Source: Schizochytrium sp. TIO01 (Eukaryota > Sar > Bigyra > Thraustochytrida > Thraustochytriidae). From it: a stretch of 64,000 bases of DNA. The stretch spans positions 4,587,483 through 4,651,482 of the forward strand of contig SMSO01000032.1 of the NCBI GenBank assembly GCA_004764695.1. Direction: 5' to 3'. The stretch's first letter is position 1, and each line of letters starts with the position of its first letter. The notes below the pieces were generated by a model, which was given only the letters and a program-made list of their open reading frames with translations, made no database searches and was not told the DNA's origin. Of the stretch, positions 1 through 10,167 are shown piece after piece. The translations under genes were made by a program, and so were the position numbers.

Positions 1-1
1 A

Positions 2-427
2 AACGGATCCCAAGAAGACCATTCCCGCAGCATTCCTAATTCTGAAAGTAGAGATATGTTTGCTAAGAGAACTGAGTCAGAAGCCTCACTTTCCCCCGTT
101 TCTGTAAGATTACAGCGAACGCCATCTGAAGACTCAGCTAAGCGATGGCCAGAACCTATAAAATCTCGTTTTACTCGAATATTGCAACGCCTCGAGCGAG
201 TCAATCTTTCGGAAGATTCCCAAGCGCAAGCTTCGATGTTTCTTACCCGTTTTCCAAAGTCGATCAGTAATATCTTTCCAACTGATTCGGAGGGTGCTAG
301 AGTTCAAGATCCGATTGTGCCAACGCTGCCTATTGATCCCGGCTGGCAACCTCGAGATTTACAATGGTGGGGAGTGCAGCGGTGTAGCCTTGATACATAC
401 GACCATCAACCGTCTGACAACTCGTAA
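2..427 (+). CDS. 3' end of unidentified protein gene (partial)
   Basis: The frame is open from the window edge to a TAA at 425–427, giving about 141 residues. It lacks stops upstream of the first internal ATG at 56, so the gene probably begins outside the window. The visible part is basic and serine/arginine-rich, followed by a proline-containing C-terminus with tryptophans (residues WWGVQ near the end). I do not recognise a domain. The sequence after the stop becomes AT-rich and simple-repeat-rich, fitting a gene end. Not a shadow of another frame, because the overlapping minus-strand ORFs have poorer composition. Confidence 0.45.
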   Translation, partial: NGSQEDHSRSIPNSESRDMFAKRTESEASLSPVSVRLQRTPSEDSAKRWPEPIKSRFTRILQRLERVNLSEDSQAQASMFLTRFPKSISNIFPTDSEGARVQDPIVPTLPIDPGWQPRDLQWWGVQRCSLDTYDHQPSDNS

Positions 428-1496
428 GGCCCTAATTAGTATTGCATGTGACCACTTTTCTGGCCTTTGTCTTGACGATGGGTATTGGATTCTAAAACAT
501 GGGAAGGACCCACACTCCTTCCTCTTGAAGAAAGAATGATCACATAAACACCCCCCCCCCCCTCTCTCTCTCTCGCTATCTACAAGTATTGCGACAAACC
601 TAAAATCAAAATAACCTTTTCTAACTGACTCCTTAGCCTGGAGTATCATTTAGAAAGACGAACACTATCGCAAGTTAGTAACTAAGCATTGAAATTTGAT
701 TTTGAAGCTGATCTAGTCAACAGTGGAGACGAGAGGTTCCTTTTTAACGAGCAATTTTTTTTGTCTTTGTGTTCCGTCTCCCCGCTTTTCCTTGAGCAGG
801 TGAGCTTGTGACTTGAAACCTTTTGCGAATGATCATTGTGATTATCGAAACCTGTTGCGAATGCTCATTTTGATTGTTGAAACAGTAGCATTTCAACAAC
901 TTCAAGAATGTATAGGATCTAATAAACCCTTTCAGACAAATTTAAAACTTTGGGGTTTTCATGATTCACTGAATGGTCCACAGATTTGTACATTACTATA
1001 CTTTGCAAAAGGGAACAACAGTAAATTTGGCACATCCTACCACTTGATATGGAGAAGATTTTGTAAAACTTTAAAAGGACCAAGGAAAGGAAAACGCAGT
1101 AGAGCCCATTTTTTGCAAAATGGAGATATATTCCCTTCTTCCTCCATTGGTCTCTATACTAATGTATATAAAAATTTGGTTTCCACCTCTGCATCCTGTT
1201 CCAATAACAGCTCATTATCAAGGATCGATTATATTCACTTTAGCTGTCACTGTAAATGCCTAGCTGTTCGTTTTTGTAATGTTATATCTTTATCTAAATC
1301 TAGCAAGCTCGTTAAGGCGGAAGCATCGGCAGCCTAGATGTTTTATTTGAATTCTTCATAGTAATAGGCTTTGGGAGGGAAGAGTGAAATGTCATCTCAG
1401 ACAACTCTCCTAACAAAGTTGTTAATTCGGCAATAACACAACCGTTTGTCCTCGAACTTTTGAAAAACAAAAACAAAAATATAACCTACAGTTACC
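428..1496. other. Intergenic stretch, no convincing gene
   Basis: It holds a C-run followed by (CT)n at about 550–574. An imperfect direct duplication of about 32 bp lies at about 820–884, both copies containing TTGCGAATG. A 174-codon plus frame (813–1337) begins with TTG rather than ATG, is rich in Cys/Ser/Asn/Lys as expected of AT-rich noncoding DNA, and has no recognisable domain. I do not call it a gene. Confidence 0.5.
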
Positions 1497-1570
1497 AATC
1501 TCCGGCGGGACTTGAACCCACGATCTCCTGATTCGTAGTCAGGCACCTTATCCAACTTGGCCACGGAGAC
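1497..1570 (-). tRNA. tRNA-Arg(ACG): tRNA-Arg (anticodon ACG)
   Basis: A 74-nt cloverleaf reads from G at 1570: 7-bp acceptor, D arm, anticodon arm CCTGA-CTACGAA-TCAGG with anticodon ACG, 5-nt variable loop, and T arm GTGGG-TTCAAGT-CCCGC. The box-B-like GGTTCAAGTCC is present and there is no intron. This is the outermost of four minus-strand copies; 359 bp separate it from the next, against about 90–100 bp between the others. Confidence 0.95.
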
Positions 1571-1929
1571 AAGTTTATATGTCGCTGATACTGCTTTGGA
1601 AATCAACCAATACATTTATAACACTAATGTAGCACCAAATATTTGTCCTGAACATCGAGCTCATTATATCCATTCATCCTTTTTCCACCACTGCCAAAAA
1701 TTTATAACTTGTTGTAGGAGGTAGCTAGCTTTTACTTTTATAGAGGCCCATAGCTATATTTATGTGTATTATTTTTTTAATTAAAAAAAGAAAAATGATA
1801 ATAAACTAACTTAATTGGAAGGGCTAATCAACCTAACTGAGATCTCAATCAGGTACACCAAATAGTGCAATCGTACTAAAGAAACCATTTGCAAACAAAA
1901 ATTTAACAGTGCAACCATTCAGTTCACTC
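1571..1929. other. tRNA spacer, longer than the others
   Basis: AT-rich DNA between the first and second minus-strand tRNA-Arg copies. It has A/T runs near 1769–1797. I see no gene, and no tRNA relic; its extra length could represent a lost tRNA unit. Confidence 0.4.
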
Positions 1930-2003
1930 AATCTCCGGCGGGACTTGAACCCACGATCTCCTGATTCGTAGTCAGGCACCTTATCCAACTTGGCCACGGA
2001 GAC
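1930..2003 (-). tRNA. tRNA-Arg(ACG): tRNA-Arg (anticodon ACG)
   Basis: Identical over all 74 nt to the copy at 1497–1570 (anticodon ACG, no intron). Second of the minus-strand cluster. Confidence 0.95.
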
Positions 2004-2089
2004 AGTTCAGTAACTTGATCGTTAGATGTCCCTGCCATTTTACAAATTTTAACTGAATGATCTTCTCTGAAAGAGAGAGCAAAAAAATT

Positions 2090-2163
2090 AATCTCCGGCG
2101 GGACTTGAACCCACGATCTCCTGATTCGTAGTCAGGCACCTTATCCAACTTGGCCACGGAGAC
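2090..2163 (-). tRNA. tRNA-Arg(ACG): tRNA-Arg (anticodon ACG)
   Basis: Identical 74-nt tRNA. On the minus strand it is followed by a T7 run and a CT/GA-rich inverted repeat. Its 5' flank (2164–about 2200) nearly matches, over about 37 nt, the 5' flank of the plus-strand copy at 10345, showing the two clusters share an ancestral unit. Confidence 0.95.
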
Positions 2164-2266
2164 ATTTTAATTGGTTATCGAGTCAGGAACTTCCGCTCCA
2201 TATATTGTCGCAACATAACTCCATAGAAATCAAACTACCTCACTTTGAGTGAGTAAAAAAGAAATC

Positions 2267-2340
2267 AATCTCCGGCGGGACTTGAACCCACGATCTCCTG
2301 ATTCGTAGTCAGGCACCTTATCCAACTTGGCCACGGAGAC
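2267..2340 (-). tRNA. tRNA-Arg(ACG): tRNA-Arg (anticodon ACG)
   Basis: Identical 74-nt tRNA, the innermost of the minus-strand cluster. Downstream on the minus strand come T6 and then a CTCACT-CAA-AGTGAG hairpin (2236–2262 region), the same element seen after plus-strand copies. Confidence 0.95.
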
Positions 2341-5228
2341 AATTAAATTCTTGGTAGAGATTGAGATACTGGAAAATATATGAAACTTTACACAATACAG
2401 CAATATAATTTGGTAGAATGATTGATCCCCTAGTAAAATCTTGTCTTCGTACTGTCATTGAAAGTCTACATTTTTATACAGAAAAGAGGCGAATGATAAA
2501 TAACAAGATGTATATGATGGTGTTGAAGTCTACCAAAATGTGTTCACAAAATACTATCTTCTAACTACAATGACAGCATGCATTATCTTTTACTTACTGA
2601 CTTCTAAATCTGATATTGATACTACCATAGAGCTTTGCAAGCTGCCTCTCTCGAAGTTTTAAATGATCCAATGACGCTTGACGTATGCACTGTGGAGAAG
2701 AAACAATATATTTCATTATATATATGTGTATATAGTCATAACTCTCTCCTGGTCACATTTAATATGTTGAGGTTATCATAACTTTGTAAAGTCTACTGCA
2801 ATTGACGATCCTCACATATTTGGTTTTTGTCATCGCTTTACACCCAAAGGCTATGTGAAGAGATTTTTCCGAATTTAATAAACTTCCTTCATTGCACAAA
2901 GTCCAAGGTATCTCTTATATGGTTAAATCCCATGTTTGAGAGGGCTTTTATACCATCCTCGCTATCAAGTCGCACTAAAGAATATACGAAAGAGCAACCA
3001 TGATAACTCAAATTGCTATATATCCTTTTAAATACGGCGTGCCTATACCTATACTATATGGTCACGAAGTTGTTTGGATGGAAATGTAGCTACTATCGGA
3101 GAAGAAGTCGGTGTTGAACCGCATCAATGCTAGGTGCCTGCCTGTCATCTATTCTATTAAACATTGATGTTAATTCTGTATATTTTGATGTGTGTTTTCA
3201 AGATTATCTTACCTCAAAACTTTCTCTTGGGCCAGATTAGGTAGTCATTCGTAAAACCAATACATGTGTATGCCAAATATTCTGACATTTAGTATCTTCT
3301 TTGCCATCTTTTTTAAGTGCAGATTTCCGTGCGAGCTAAAAATGTTGTAATCTTTCTGATATAACATATGGGCTGTGTTGTAATATTGCGGTTCGTAACC
3401 CTTTGGTACTGCCTGGTTTGTGTCTATACCGTTCCTAAAGATATTCATATGTTGCTACGCATAAACTTATGAGAACACTTCTATGTCTTATCGATTTCAC
3501 TTTCTTGGGTATCATGTATTAGTGCTAGCAACGCTGCGGACTCATACTTCAATAATTGTATAAGTTTCTTTTACATCATAAGACTCAGCATCCTCTTTCA
3601 TTCACCGAAGCTTGTGTGCCTAGTAGAATAAGAGCATAAATAGGAGTTGGTTTGGCACAAGGATCATGTAAATAAAGTATTTCATATGTAGTGTCGAGTG
3701 AAACAGTTTTGCTTTCGAAATTTATATGCGAATAACGATGGGGTTACATCTGAGCTACGTCACCAGCACAGCGGTGCGGCCATTACCAATTGAAGGGTCA
3801 TGAAGAAAAGGCAGTATAAGACCCCCCCCGGCACAGTACGATAACTCCTAAATTATTGGAATTATCTAAGATAACAAAACGACTTTCAGGTTCGCGGAGA
3901 TGTAAGGCCAAGGGAACCCAAAGGTGAAAGTATACTACATAGTCAAGGAGATATGGAATGACAAACCGAAGTATTGGTAGCCCTACAGCTCTGTATAATA
4001 GAGATAAAGTCTGCTATAGTCTCCAAATTAGAACAAGCAGTCCAGCTTGGTGTTCATCATTAAGTTTGGCAAATCGTTAAGTCTATCAACAATTAGCCTA
4101 GGTATACGATGCCTTTTCAGTCAGTCATCATCGTGTACTACAAGCGTCTCGCCTTCATCAGTCAAATGTTGACTGGGAAGAGGTTGGCTTGCAGTACTAT
4201 AGACACAACAGATCGTAGAATTATATGAATTGACTAACGCAATATTGAGTAACCAAATATCTTTTACATATGATGCGAGGTGACTTCCCTTCCCTTCACT
4301 TCCCAATTATGAACTTTGACCAGCTATCAACACTATACTGAGTGCACATGCACCGATCTGGAGTTGTTTATTTGTTTCTTGATGGGATCTAGTTTTAAAC
4401 TCCTCCGCGCAGCCCTTTAGGCGTACTGTATTCATCAAAGTGATTTCGTGTCCACATGATATTTTGGTTGATAGATAATCTTAGTCCTGGAATCTTTCTA
4501 GTCACTAAACTTGGCAAACGTATCGTGAATACTTTCTAAACAGCGGACTTCAGCTATGGTGTTCATACTGAAGAAGAGCATAAATGTCAATGAGAGACAT
4601 ATGGTGGATGTAAGTCTCTGCAACAAACCTTCAGAAAGTCTTCACAATGGCAATCGGTTGTTCTTGTAACAGTAGCTGTGCCGCGTCACATTCCCTCTAG
4701 CTGTTGCAGCAAGAATAGGATAGCAATTGAAAAATATTCAACTAAAGAAACGTTCTTAAAAAAAGAAAAAGATAACTCTAACAAATCTGAGTGAGAAAGA
4801 AGTATTGTGGGCAGATCCTGAATGAAAAATCTTTATTTTAAAGAATATGCAACTCAACAAGTTCAAGAAACAAGTTCGCACGCGAGAACATTTGTGCTTA
4901 ATAGAAGATCCTAGTTCTCTTGTTCAATCTATTTTATATTGAATTACCTGTTAATGACGGTCCTGAGCATGAAGAATGACTGCGTTGATAAATACAACAT
5001 TTTGCTATACTTCTTCTGGCTACCTACTTAAGGTGCTAATGTATAACTTGGTAGTAGCTATTATGTCTCATAATAGCACTACGAATAGTACCATGATAGT
5101 ATTGTATTAGGCCTCTACGATTAAGTGTTACACGATGGAATGAGATGCATAGACGTGAAAGTCGTTGATTCTGGCTGGGGCAGCGTTGCATCTGAGCGTC
5201 CTTTAATCCAGACGCCACACGAGGCAAA
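2341..5228. other. AT-rich gene-free DNA with a decayed retroelement
   Basis: No intact gene is visible. The minus strand of about 2890–4060 holds short frame-broken stretches resembling Ty1/copia integrase and reverse transcriptase, listed separately. The remainder (about 2341–2890 and 4060–5228) shows only AT-rich sequence with short random-looking ORFs. Confidence 0.5.
2890..4060 (-). mobile_element. Decayed Ty1/copia-type retrotransposon (pol relic)
   Basis: Read on the minus strand, several short frame-broken segments resemble copia pol in the expected order. Around 4026–3994 there is GDYSRLYLYY, like the integrase D-Y-S-R-x-x-W-x-Y motif. At 3448–3245 an open segment has an NG…PKGYE stretch, then FSSHGNLHLKKMAKKILNV and LAQEKVL, like the copia RT pattern L-S-S-x-F-x-M-x-x-x-x-x-A-K-K-I-L-G…L-S-Q-E-K-Y-x-x-K-V-L. 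Further down, frame-broken text ending ALSYIL resembles the segment before the RNase H domain. Stops and frameshifts interrupt everything, and no LTRs were recognised. The order integrase before RT points to copia rather than gypsy. It lies upstream of the minus-strand tRNA cluster. Confidence 0.42.
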
Positions 5229-6395
5229 ATGGTAGGCGTAAATACAGACACCGCCATCGGCTTAGGATTTTGTATCCTTTCGGGTATCCTATCTAGCCTT
5301 GGCCTCATTGCCATGAAGTCTGTGATCACTGTGGACGAAGAACAACTTGTAGAAGCTATTTCCCCTAGCTACGATGATGCGGAAGAGGACAGTGCTAGGT
5401 TTGACGAGCTCCAACCGCTTGGTCATCATCACCGACTTATATCTCGTCGGACGTCTTCTATTTTTGAGGATTTTGCTGCAACACGCGATGTTTCCGTGGA
5501 GGTACTCAGTAGAGCGAACTTAAAATGGGCTGCTGGACTGTGCTCCTACACGGCAGGTCAAGCACTCAACCTCATTGCCTTATCATACCTTGAACAGGTT
5601 ATCTGGGCTGTTTTAAGCTTATTTTCCCTTGTTGCAAACGCATGTTTTGCGCACGTACTTTTAAATGAAGAGCTTACGTGTTTTGACCTGCTTTGCACTG
5701 GCCTTATCCTGATCGGAAGCACATTAGTTGTTATAGCAAATAGTGCCGCTGTCTCAAATACAGCTGCTCCATCAGTTGAAGATTTGATTGCCCACTTTTC
5801 TAGACCTTGGTTTGAGGTTTATGCAGTCTTTTTAGCCGTGCTAGTCCTTGGCTGTGCTATCCACGGGGCGCGTAGTCTTGGTCGAGGTCATCATGTTCAC
5901 GCCCTTACCTGGACAATCCTGTCAGCAACATGTGGGTCCGTCTCAGTCTTACTGGGAAAATGTATTGTTGAGGTAATTGGCATTGTGTATCACAATCGTT
6001 CCTCTTCAGAATCTATTCTATCTGCACCGTCTACTTATATTGTACTGGGAGTCTTTGTTATAGCTGCTCTCGGTGCTCTTGTAAGTCTTAATATGGCTCT
6101 CGCAGTTGGGGAGGCTCTTCTTGTAGTGCCGTACCTAACAGTGACCAATACTTTACTGGCAATCATGGGAGGCATACTGTATTTTGAAGAATTCCAAGCA
6201 TTCCAAGCTGCCTACAGTGCTGTCATATTCGCACTTGGCGTCACCTTGGCACTGCTTGGCGCATACGTGCTTCAGCGAAATCGTGGGCGCCAGAATCACG
6301 AATCGACACAGCAGGTCACAAAACCGAAGCTCACAATTACTGTTCCTCGAAGTGCCATCAATGGGGGCGGGCAAGGAAGTTATAGGACATTTTAA
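5229..6395 (+). CDS. NIPA-like magnesium transporter (DUF803/DMT superfamily)
   Basis: 388 residues from an ATG in the context AAAATGG. About nine hydrophobic helices are visible near residues 9–29, 100–120, 125–146, 155–173, 195–215, 225–248, 268–288, 290–313 and 325–348. The sequence begins in NIPA style (small-residue-rich TM1 ending GLIAMK) and has the family-like segments ALSYLEQ and a TM9-region EE followed by FQAFQA. NIPA proteins carry Mg2+ and related divalent cations across plasma or endosomal membranes. An acidic loop of about 65 residues (36–100) separates TM1 from TM2 and is longer than in animal NIPAs. The C-terminus is cytosolic-looking and polar. The gene converges on the S9A peptidase gene; 561 bp lie between the stops. 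Confidence 0.82.
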   Translation: MVGVNTDTAIGLGFCILSGILSSLGLIAMKSVITVDEEQLVEAISPSYDDAEEDSARFDELQPLGHHHRLISRRTSSIFEDFAATRDVSVEVLSRANLKWAAGLCSYTAGQALNLIALSYLEQVIWAVLSLFSLVANACFAHVLLNEELTCFDLLCTGLILIGSTLVVIANSAAVSNTAAPSVEDLIAHFSRPWFEVYAVFLAVLVLGCAIHGARSLGRGHHVHALTWTILSATCGSVSVLLGKCIVEVIGIVYHNRSSSESILSAPSTYIVLGVFVIAALGALVSLNMALAVGEALLVVPYLTVTNTLLAIMGGILYFEEFQAFQAAYSAVIFALGVTLALLGAYVLQRNRGRQNHESTQQVTKPKLTITVPRSAINGGGQGSYRTF

Positions 6396-6956
6396 TCACA
6401 ACATTCATAGTTTCTGTTCCCCAGAAGCGCTTACCAGCATCTCCCTCTATAATGGAAAATCGTAGTGTAAGCAAAGCAGTCTCGTGAATTCGTTGATTGA
6501 CAAATGTGATCTATGGTTTATGTACCCAACGTCCTGAGCAGATGTTTTATAGAGTCACGTGATGCAGCTGTTGACTGTTCACATACGTTCAAGGATTTCC
6601 TAATACTCAACGAAACTCGCAATCGATTGGCAAACTAAACTAGTCTGTTGGAAAGTCCTATTCACAAACTGACTGTGGCGGCGGCACCTATGTGCAATCT
6701 TGTTTTATAGACGGGCAGAGTTTGAGGGACCACTATCCAAGTTAGTCACAACAAGTATAGCAACGATTGAAAATCTTTACAAAAAAACAAGGTGTTAAGC
6801 ATTTTGTTGATTTATTTATTTCTTGCTCAGTCGCGAAAAAACACAAGTCGTCCCAATATATTTCCTGATATTGTGGATCATCGTATATAATTTTACGAGT
6901 ATGTTGTTCCTTTTATTTAAGAATAGGCCGTTTCCGTGGAGTTTCAGACAACCAAT
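6396..6956. other. Convergent intergenic region
   Basis: Region between the stop codons of the NIPA-like gene and the S9A peptidase gene. AT-rich; presumably both 3' UTRs. No gene seen. Confidence 0.5.
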
Positions 6957-8750
6957 CTAAGGTTGCAAACCTAGCTCCTGAATAAAGAATCCGTGCTCGA
7001 ACGCTTGATCCACAGCTTCTTGTTGCGGATCATGTGCAATGTGACCACTCTCCGTTGTCCATTTGAACAACAATGTAGGCGGTGCATGAATTTGTTCAAG
7101 GTTTCGGAGGCGCTGGACGTACTCAGATACACTTTCTGAACTCACTCGCATATCTGCAAGTGAACAAGACACTAACATACTAGGGTACCGACTGCCCTTG
7201 GCGCGTGTAGTTACTCCAATATTCGATAATGGATCATATGACATGATGTAGTCATGCGTAATAGGATCATCTGAGGGGTCACCCCATTCATCATATTCAG
7301 CAACAGTAAGAGGACGTTCTGGGTCTGACATAGCATCTATAACATCTAAGAAAGGAACGTTAAGCGCAACTGCCCGGAAGAGCTGCGGTTCAAGATTTAC
7401 CAAGGCTGCCAAAGAGGTTGCTCCAGCGCTCATAGAAGTTGCGCAGGTTTGTTCTGGTGTAGTCCACGTCTCTTGCAGGTGTCTCACGACGTTATGCAAA
7501 TCATCAATCGTATTCTTTTTGTTCAGACCGCGTCCAGCATGATACCATGACCGACCTCGCTCCCCACCACCGCGAACATGTGCATAGGCTAAAATAAATC
7601 CATAGTCCTTGACAAGGGCAGCAAGGCTCGGGTCGTAACGTGGCGCCATCACCTCCCCATATGCACCATAAGACATGACAAGTAATGGATTTGACTGGTC
7701 AGGCTTAGCTTGGCGAGGGCGCACCAGGGTAAGCGGGATGCCAGCGTCTCCAACAATCTGACGCTCGCAAACCATTTCGTTCGATTCATCATTTTGTGGT
7801 CCCTCAAGAACTAGCGTTTGACTGTCCCGACCTCCTGGTCCCAGTTGAAAGGAACACGCTTGAACCAATGGTGATGTTGCATAGACATGCACAGATTGCT
7901 CGGGGGAGTTATATGCTCCGGATGCAATAGGTTCTACATGTAAACCCGGGGCTACATTGTATGAAGAGATCTCCTTGCCTTGCTTGACGTCGGCAATGCG
8001 AACGCGTTGATCACCTGTTTCAACACTACGCTCATACATTAGGAGGCCCCAGTCAAACACATCAAGTTCCTCAAGGTGCCAGCCGGGGTTATTACAAGGT
8101 GCGAGCTCCCATTCTCCTTCACAAGCATTAAGTCGTCGTCTCCACAGCCGGTAATTCCCAAGAGGTTCATCACGATTAGTAACGAACCAAAGCCAGTCAC
8201 CTGCATGCTCGGCAAAATATTGTAATCCTTGCTGACGCTGTCGAAGACATTCTAGACGCCCTTTATGCATGATATGAACTTCGGATTCTGATTTGCTGTT
8301 GCTACTGACAAGAAGGATATCTTTGCTTTTGCTCGTGGAGGCATCCACAAAGCACGATTCGTTTTGAGTATCGTCTACAATTATCTTGTTTCCAGGCCAC
8401 TCAAGAACACGGCATGGACGGACCTGAGACCTTAAAACTTCGCTGTAGTAAAGTTTCTTTTCAAACCATGCATAGCTGTGCGCACTGCGAGATACCTCTT
8501 GCCCATTGATTGTTAAACGAGCCCACTCTGCTCCAACACCATCGGGCTGATCGATCTGAACGGGGTCCTCAAAGTTAGCGTCTTCGGTGGAGCCACCAAA
8601 TCCTTCGTCAGGAGCGTCGAAAGCCTCAGCTTGGCGAGACTCCAGCTCTACGCGTGTTTGGAGGAGTTTATCTACGACCTCAGAGATAACGCCGGCATAA
8701 TTTCCCACACGGGTGCGCTCAGACTTTAAAAAAGTGGATACCCTTCTCAT
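6957..8750 (-). CDS. S9A prolyl oligopeptidase / oligopeptidase B-like serine peptidase
   Basis: 597 residues from the first in-frame ATG (8750); the open frame continues upstream to about 8829 without another ATG. The N-terminal half is beta-propeller-like. The C-terminal alpha/beta-hydrolase half shows PLLVMSYGAYG, the family motif RGGGERG, and the triad Ser441 (S-M-S-A-G), Asp533 (A-D-M-R-V) and His570 (S-G-H-I-A-H). Family enzymes cleave short peptides after Pro or basic residues in the cytosol or mitochondria. Two oddities stand out. The nucleophile elbow has Ser instead of the first Gly of G-x-S-x-G. The usual start of the catalytic lid and propeller (a P-Y-x-W-L-E/R-D segment) is missing, and the length is below the usual ~690–730. 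An upstream exon may be missed, or this is a shortened PREPL-type member. Confidence 0.85.
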   Translation of the reverse strand: MRRVSTFLKSERTRVGNYAGVISEVVDKLLQTRVELESRQAEAFDAPDEGFGGSTEDANFEDPVQIDQPDGVGAEWARLTINGQEVSRSAHSYAWFEKKLYYSEVLRSQVRPCRVLEWPGNKIIVDDTQNESCFVDASTSKSKDILLVSSNSKSESEVHIMHKGRLECLRQRQQGLQYFAEHAGDWLWFVTNRDEPLGNYRLWRRRLNACEGEWELAPCNNPGWHLEELDVFDWGLLMYERSVETGDQRVRIADVKQGKEISSYNVAPGLHVEPIASGAYNSPEQSVHVYATSPLVQACSFQLGPGGRDSQTLVLEGPQNDESNEMVCERQIVGDAGIPLTLVRPRQAKPDQSNPLLVMSYGAYGEVMAPRYDPSLAALVKDYGFILAYAHVRGGGERGRSWYHAGRGLNKKNTIDDLHNVVRHLQETWTTPEQTCATSMSAGATSLAALVNLEPQLFRAVALNVPFLDVIDAMSDPERPLTVAEYDEWGDPSDDPITHDYIMSYDPLSNIGVTTRAKGSRYPSMLVSCSLADMRVSSESVSEYVQRLRNLEQIHAPPTLLFKWTTESGHIAHDPQQEAVDQAFEHGFFIQELGLQP

Positions 8751-9104
8751 CGTGTGCAATACTTTTCGTAGCGGACAAGAAGGAGGTGATAAGCTCCTCA
8801 AGCCTTCAAGTTTAGGGTGCTTCCCGCTCTGCTAGTTAGCTTCTCAACATGTATGAGATCTTGCGCCCTTCCGTGGTATGCTCTCCACACGTTTCACACA
8901 GCAACGACAATGTGAAGAGCAAGGTAAGTATTGATCACCAGCAAAGCAAGTGGGCTGGTGTTTTGGGTTTGAATGTAGTATATTAGTTATGTCATCTTTT
9001 GTTTGAGGGTTGTTGACCATCATTACAACTCGAGCTCGATCAAATCAATAATTCATGCTATTGGTTTAAGTTTGCCTCAGGCTAATCTCTTTGCAACCAT
9101 TATT
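8751..9104. other. Spacer between peptidase gene and tRNA array
   Basis: Upstream region of the minus-strand peptidase and 5' flank of the plus-strand tRNA array. No separate gene seen; a 5' exon of the peptidase could lie here. Confidence 0.4.
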
Positions 9105-9178
9105 GTCTCCGTGGCCAAGTTGGATAAGGTGCCTGACTACGAATCAGGAGATCGTGGGTTCAAGTCCCGCCGGAGATT
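9105..9178 (+). tRNA. tRNA-Arg(ACG): tRNA-Arg (anticodon ACG), array copy 1
   Basis: Same 74-nt tRNA as all other copies. Followed by a T6 run and the hairpin GCCTCACT-CAA-AGTGAGGC at 9193–9211. Confidence 0.95.
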
Positions 9179-9284
9179 AATTATCCTTTTTTGCCTCACT
9201 CAAAGTGAGGCATTTTCATTTAAACAAATCCGTGATGTAAGAATAAGTTTACCATGAGCACTCGGCTTAGTATCTGAATAGTAC

Positions 9285-9358
9285 GTCTCCGTGGCCAAGT
9301 TGGATAAGGTGCCTGACTACGAATCAGGAGATCGTGGGTTCAAGTCCCGCCGGAGATT
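9285..9358 (+). tRNA. tRNA-Arg(ACG): tRNA-Arg (anticodon ACG), array copy 2
   Basis: Identical tRNA. The downstream hairpin is shortened to GCCTCA-TCG-TGAGGC, followed by ATTTTGAT. Confidence 0.95.
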
Positions 9359-9458
9359 AGATACCTTTTTGCCTCATCGTGAGGCATTTTGATCCAATAA
9401 AATGAATGGTGTAAGTATAAAAATAGCATGAGCTTTCAGTCAAACATCTGAGTAATAT

Positions 9459-9532
9459 GTCTCCGTGGCCAAGTTGGATAAGGTGCCTGACTACGAATCA
9501 GGAGATCGTGGGTTCAAGTCCCGCCGGAGATT
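9459..9532 (+). tRNA. tRNA-Arg(ACG): tRNA-Arg (anticodon ACG), array copy 3
   Basis: Identical tRNA. Downstream hairpin GCCTCTCT-CAAA-AGAGAGGT at 9545–9564, with a closing G·T. Confidence 0.95.
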
Positions 9533-9637
9533 GATTACCTTTTTGCCTCTCTCAAAAGAGAGGTATTTTGATATAAATATATCGGTAACGTAAGAATAAG
9601 TAGCACATAACCTCTCGAACGGATATCTGAATAAAAT

Positions 9638-9711
9638 GTCTCCGTGGCCAAGTTGGATAAGGTGCCTGACTACGAATCAGGAGATCGTGGGTTCAAGTCC
9701 CGCCGGAGATT
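9638..9711 (+). tRNA. tRNA-Arg(ACG): tRNA-Arg (anticodon ACG), array copy 4
   Basis: Identical tRNA. The spacer hairpin is of the other sequence type, built on CCCATCAATGGG. Confidence 0.95.
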
Positions 9712-9814
9712 GATTACTTCTTTTTGCCCATCAATGGGTGAATTTTGATGAAAACAAATAATTGATGGAAGAATAAATCTACCATGAGCATTTCTCCGAA
9801 TATCTGAACATAAT

Positions 9815-9888
9815 GTCTCCGTGGCCAAGTTGGATAAGGTGCCTGACTACGAATCAGGAGATCGTGGGTTCAAGTCCCGCCGGAGATT
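9815..9888 (+). tRNA. tRNA-Arg(ACG): tRNA-Arg (anticodon ACG), array copy 5
   Basis: Identical tRNA. Hairpin GCCTCTCT-CAA-AGAGAGGC follows; here the second T-run reads ATCTTGAT, so only the first T5 is a good Pol III terminator. Confidence 0.95.
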
Positions 9889-9992
9889 GATTACCTTTTT
9901 GCCTCTCTCAAAGAGAGGCATCTTGATATAAATATATGACTAACATAAGGATAACTAGCACATAACCCTTCGAAGGGATATCTGAATAAAAT

Positions 9993-10066
9993 GTCTCCGT
10001 GGCCAAGTTGGATAAGGTGCCTGACTACGAATCAGGAGATCGTGGGTTCAAGTCCCGCCGGAGATT
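9993..10066 (+). tRNA. tRNA-Arg(ACG): tRNA-Arg (anticodon ACG), array copy 6
   Basis: Identical tRNA. The downstream inverted repeat is degenerate (GCACCTCAAAGTGAAAT). Confidence 0.95.
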
Positions 10067-10167
10067 GATTATCATTTTTGCACCTCAAAGTGAAATATTT
10101 TAATCTAAATAATTATAGCATACCTATAAACTTAGCATGATTCACTTCTGGAACATCAGCATATAAT

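Noticed and set aside
813-1337. A 174-codon plus frame
   Set aside because: It begins with TTG, has AT-rich random-like composition and no domain.
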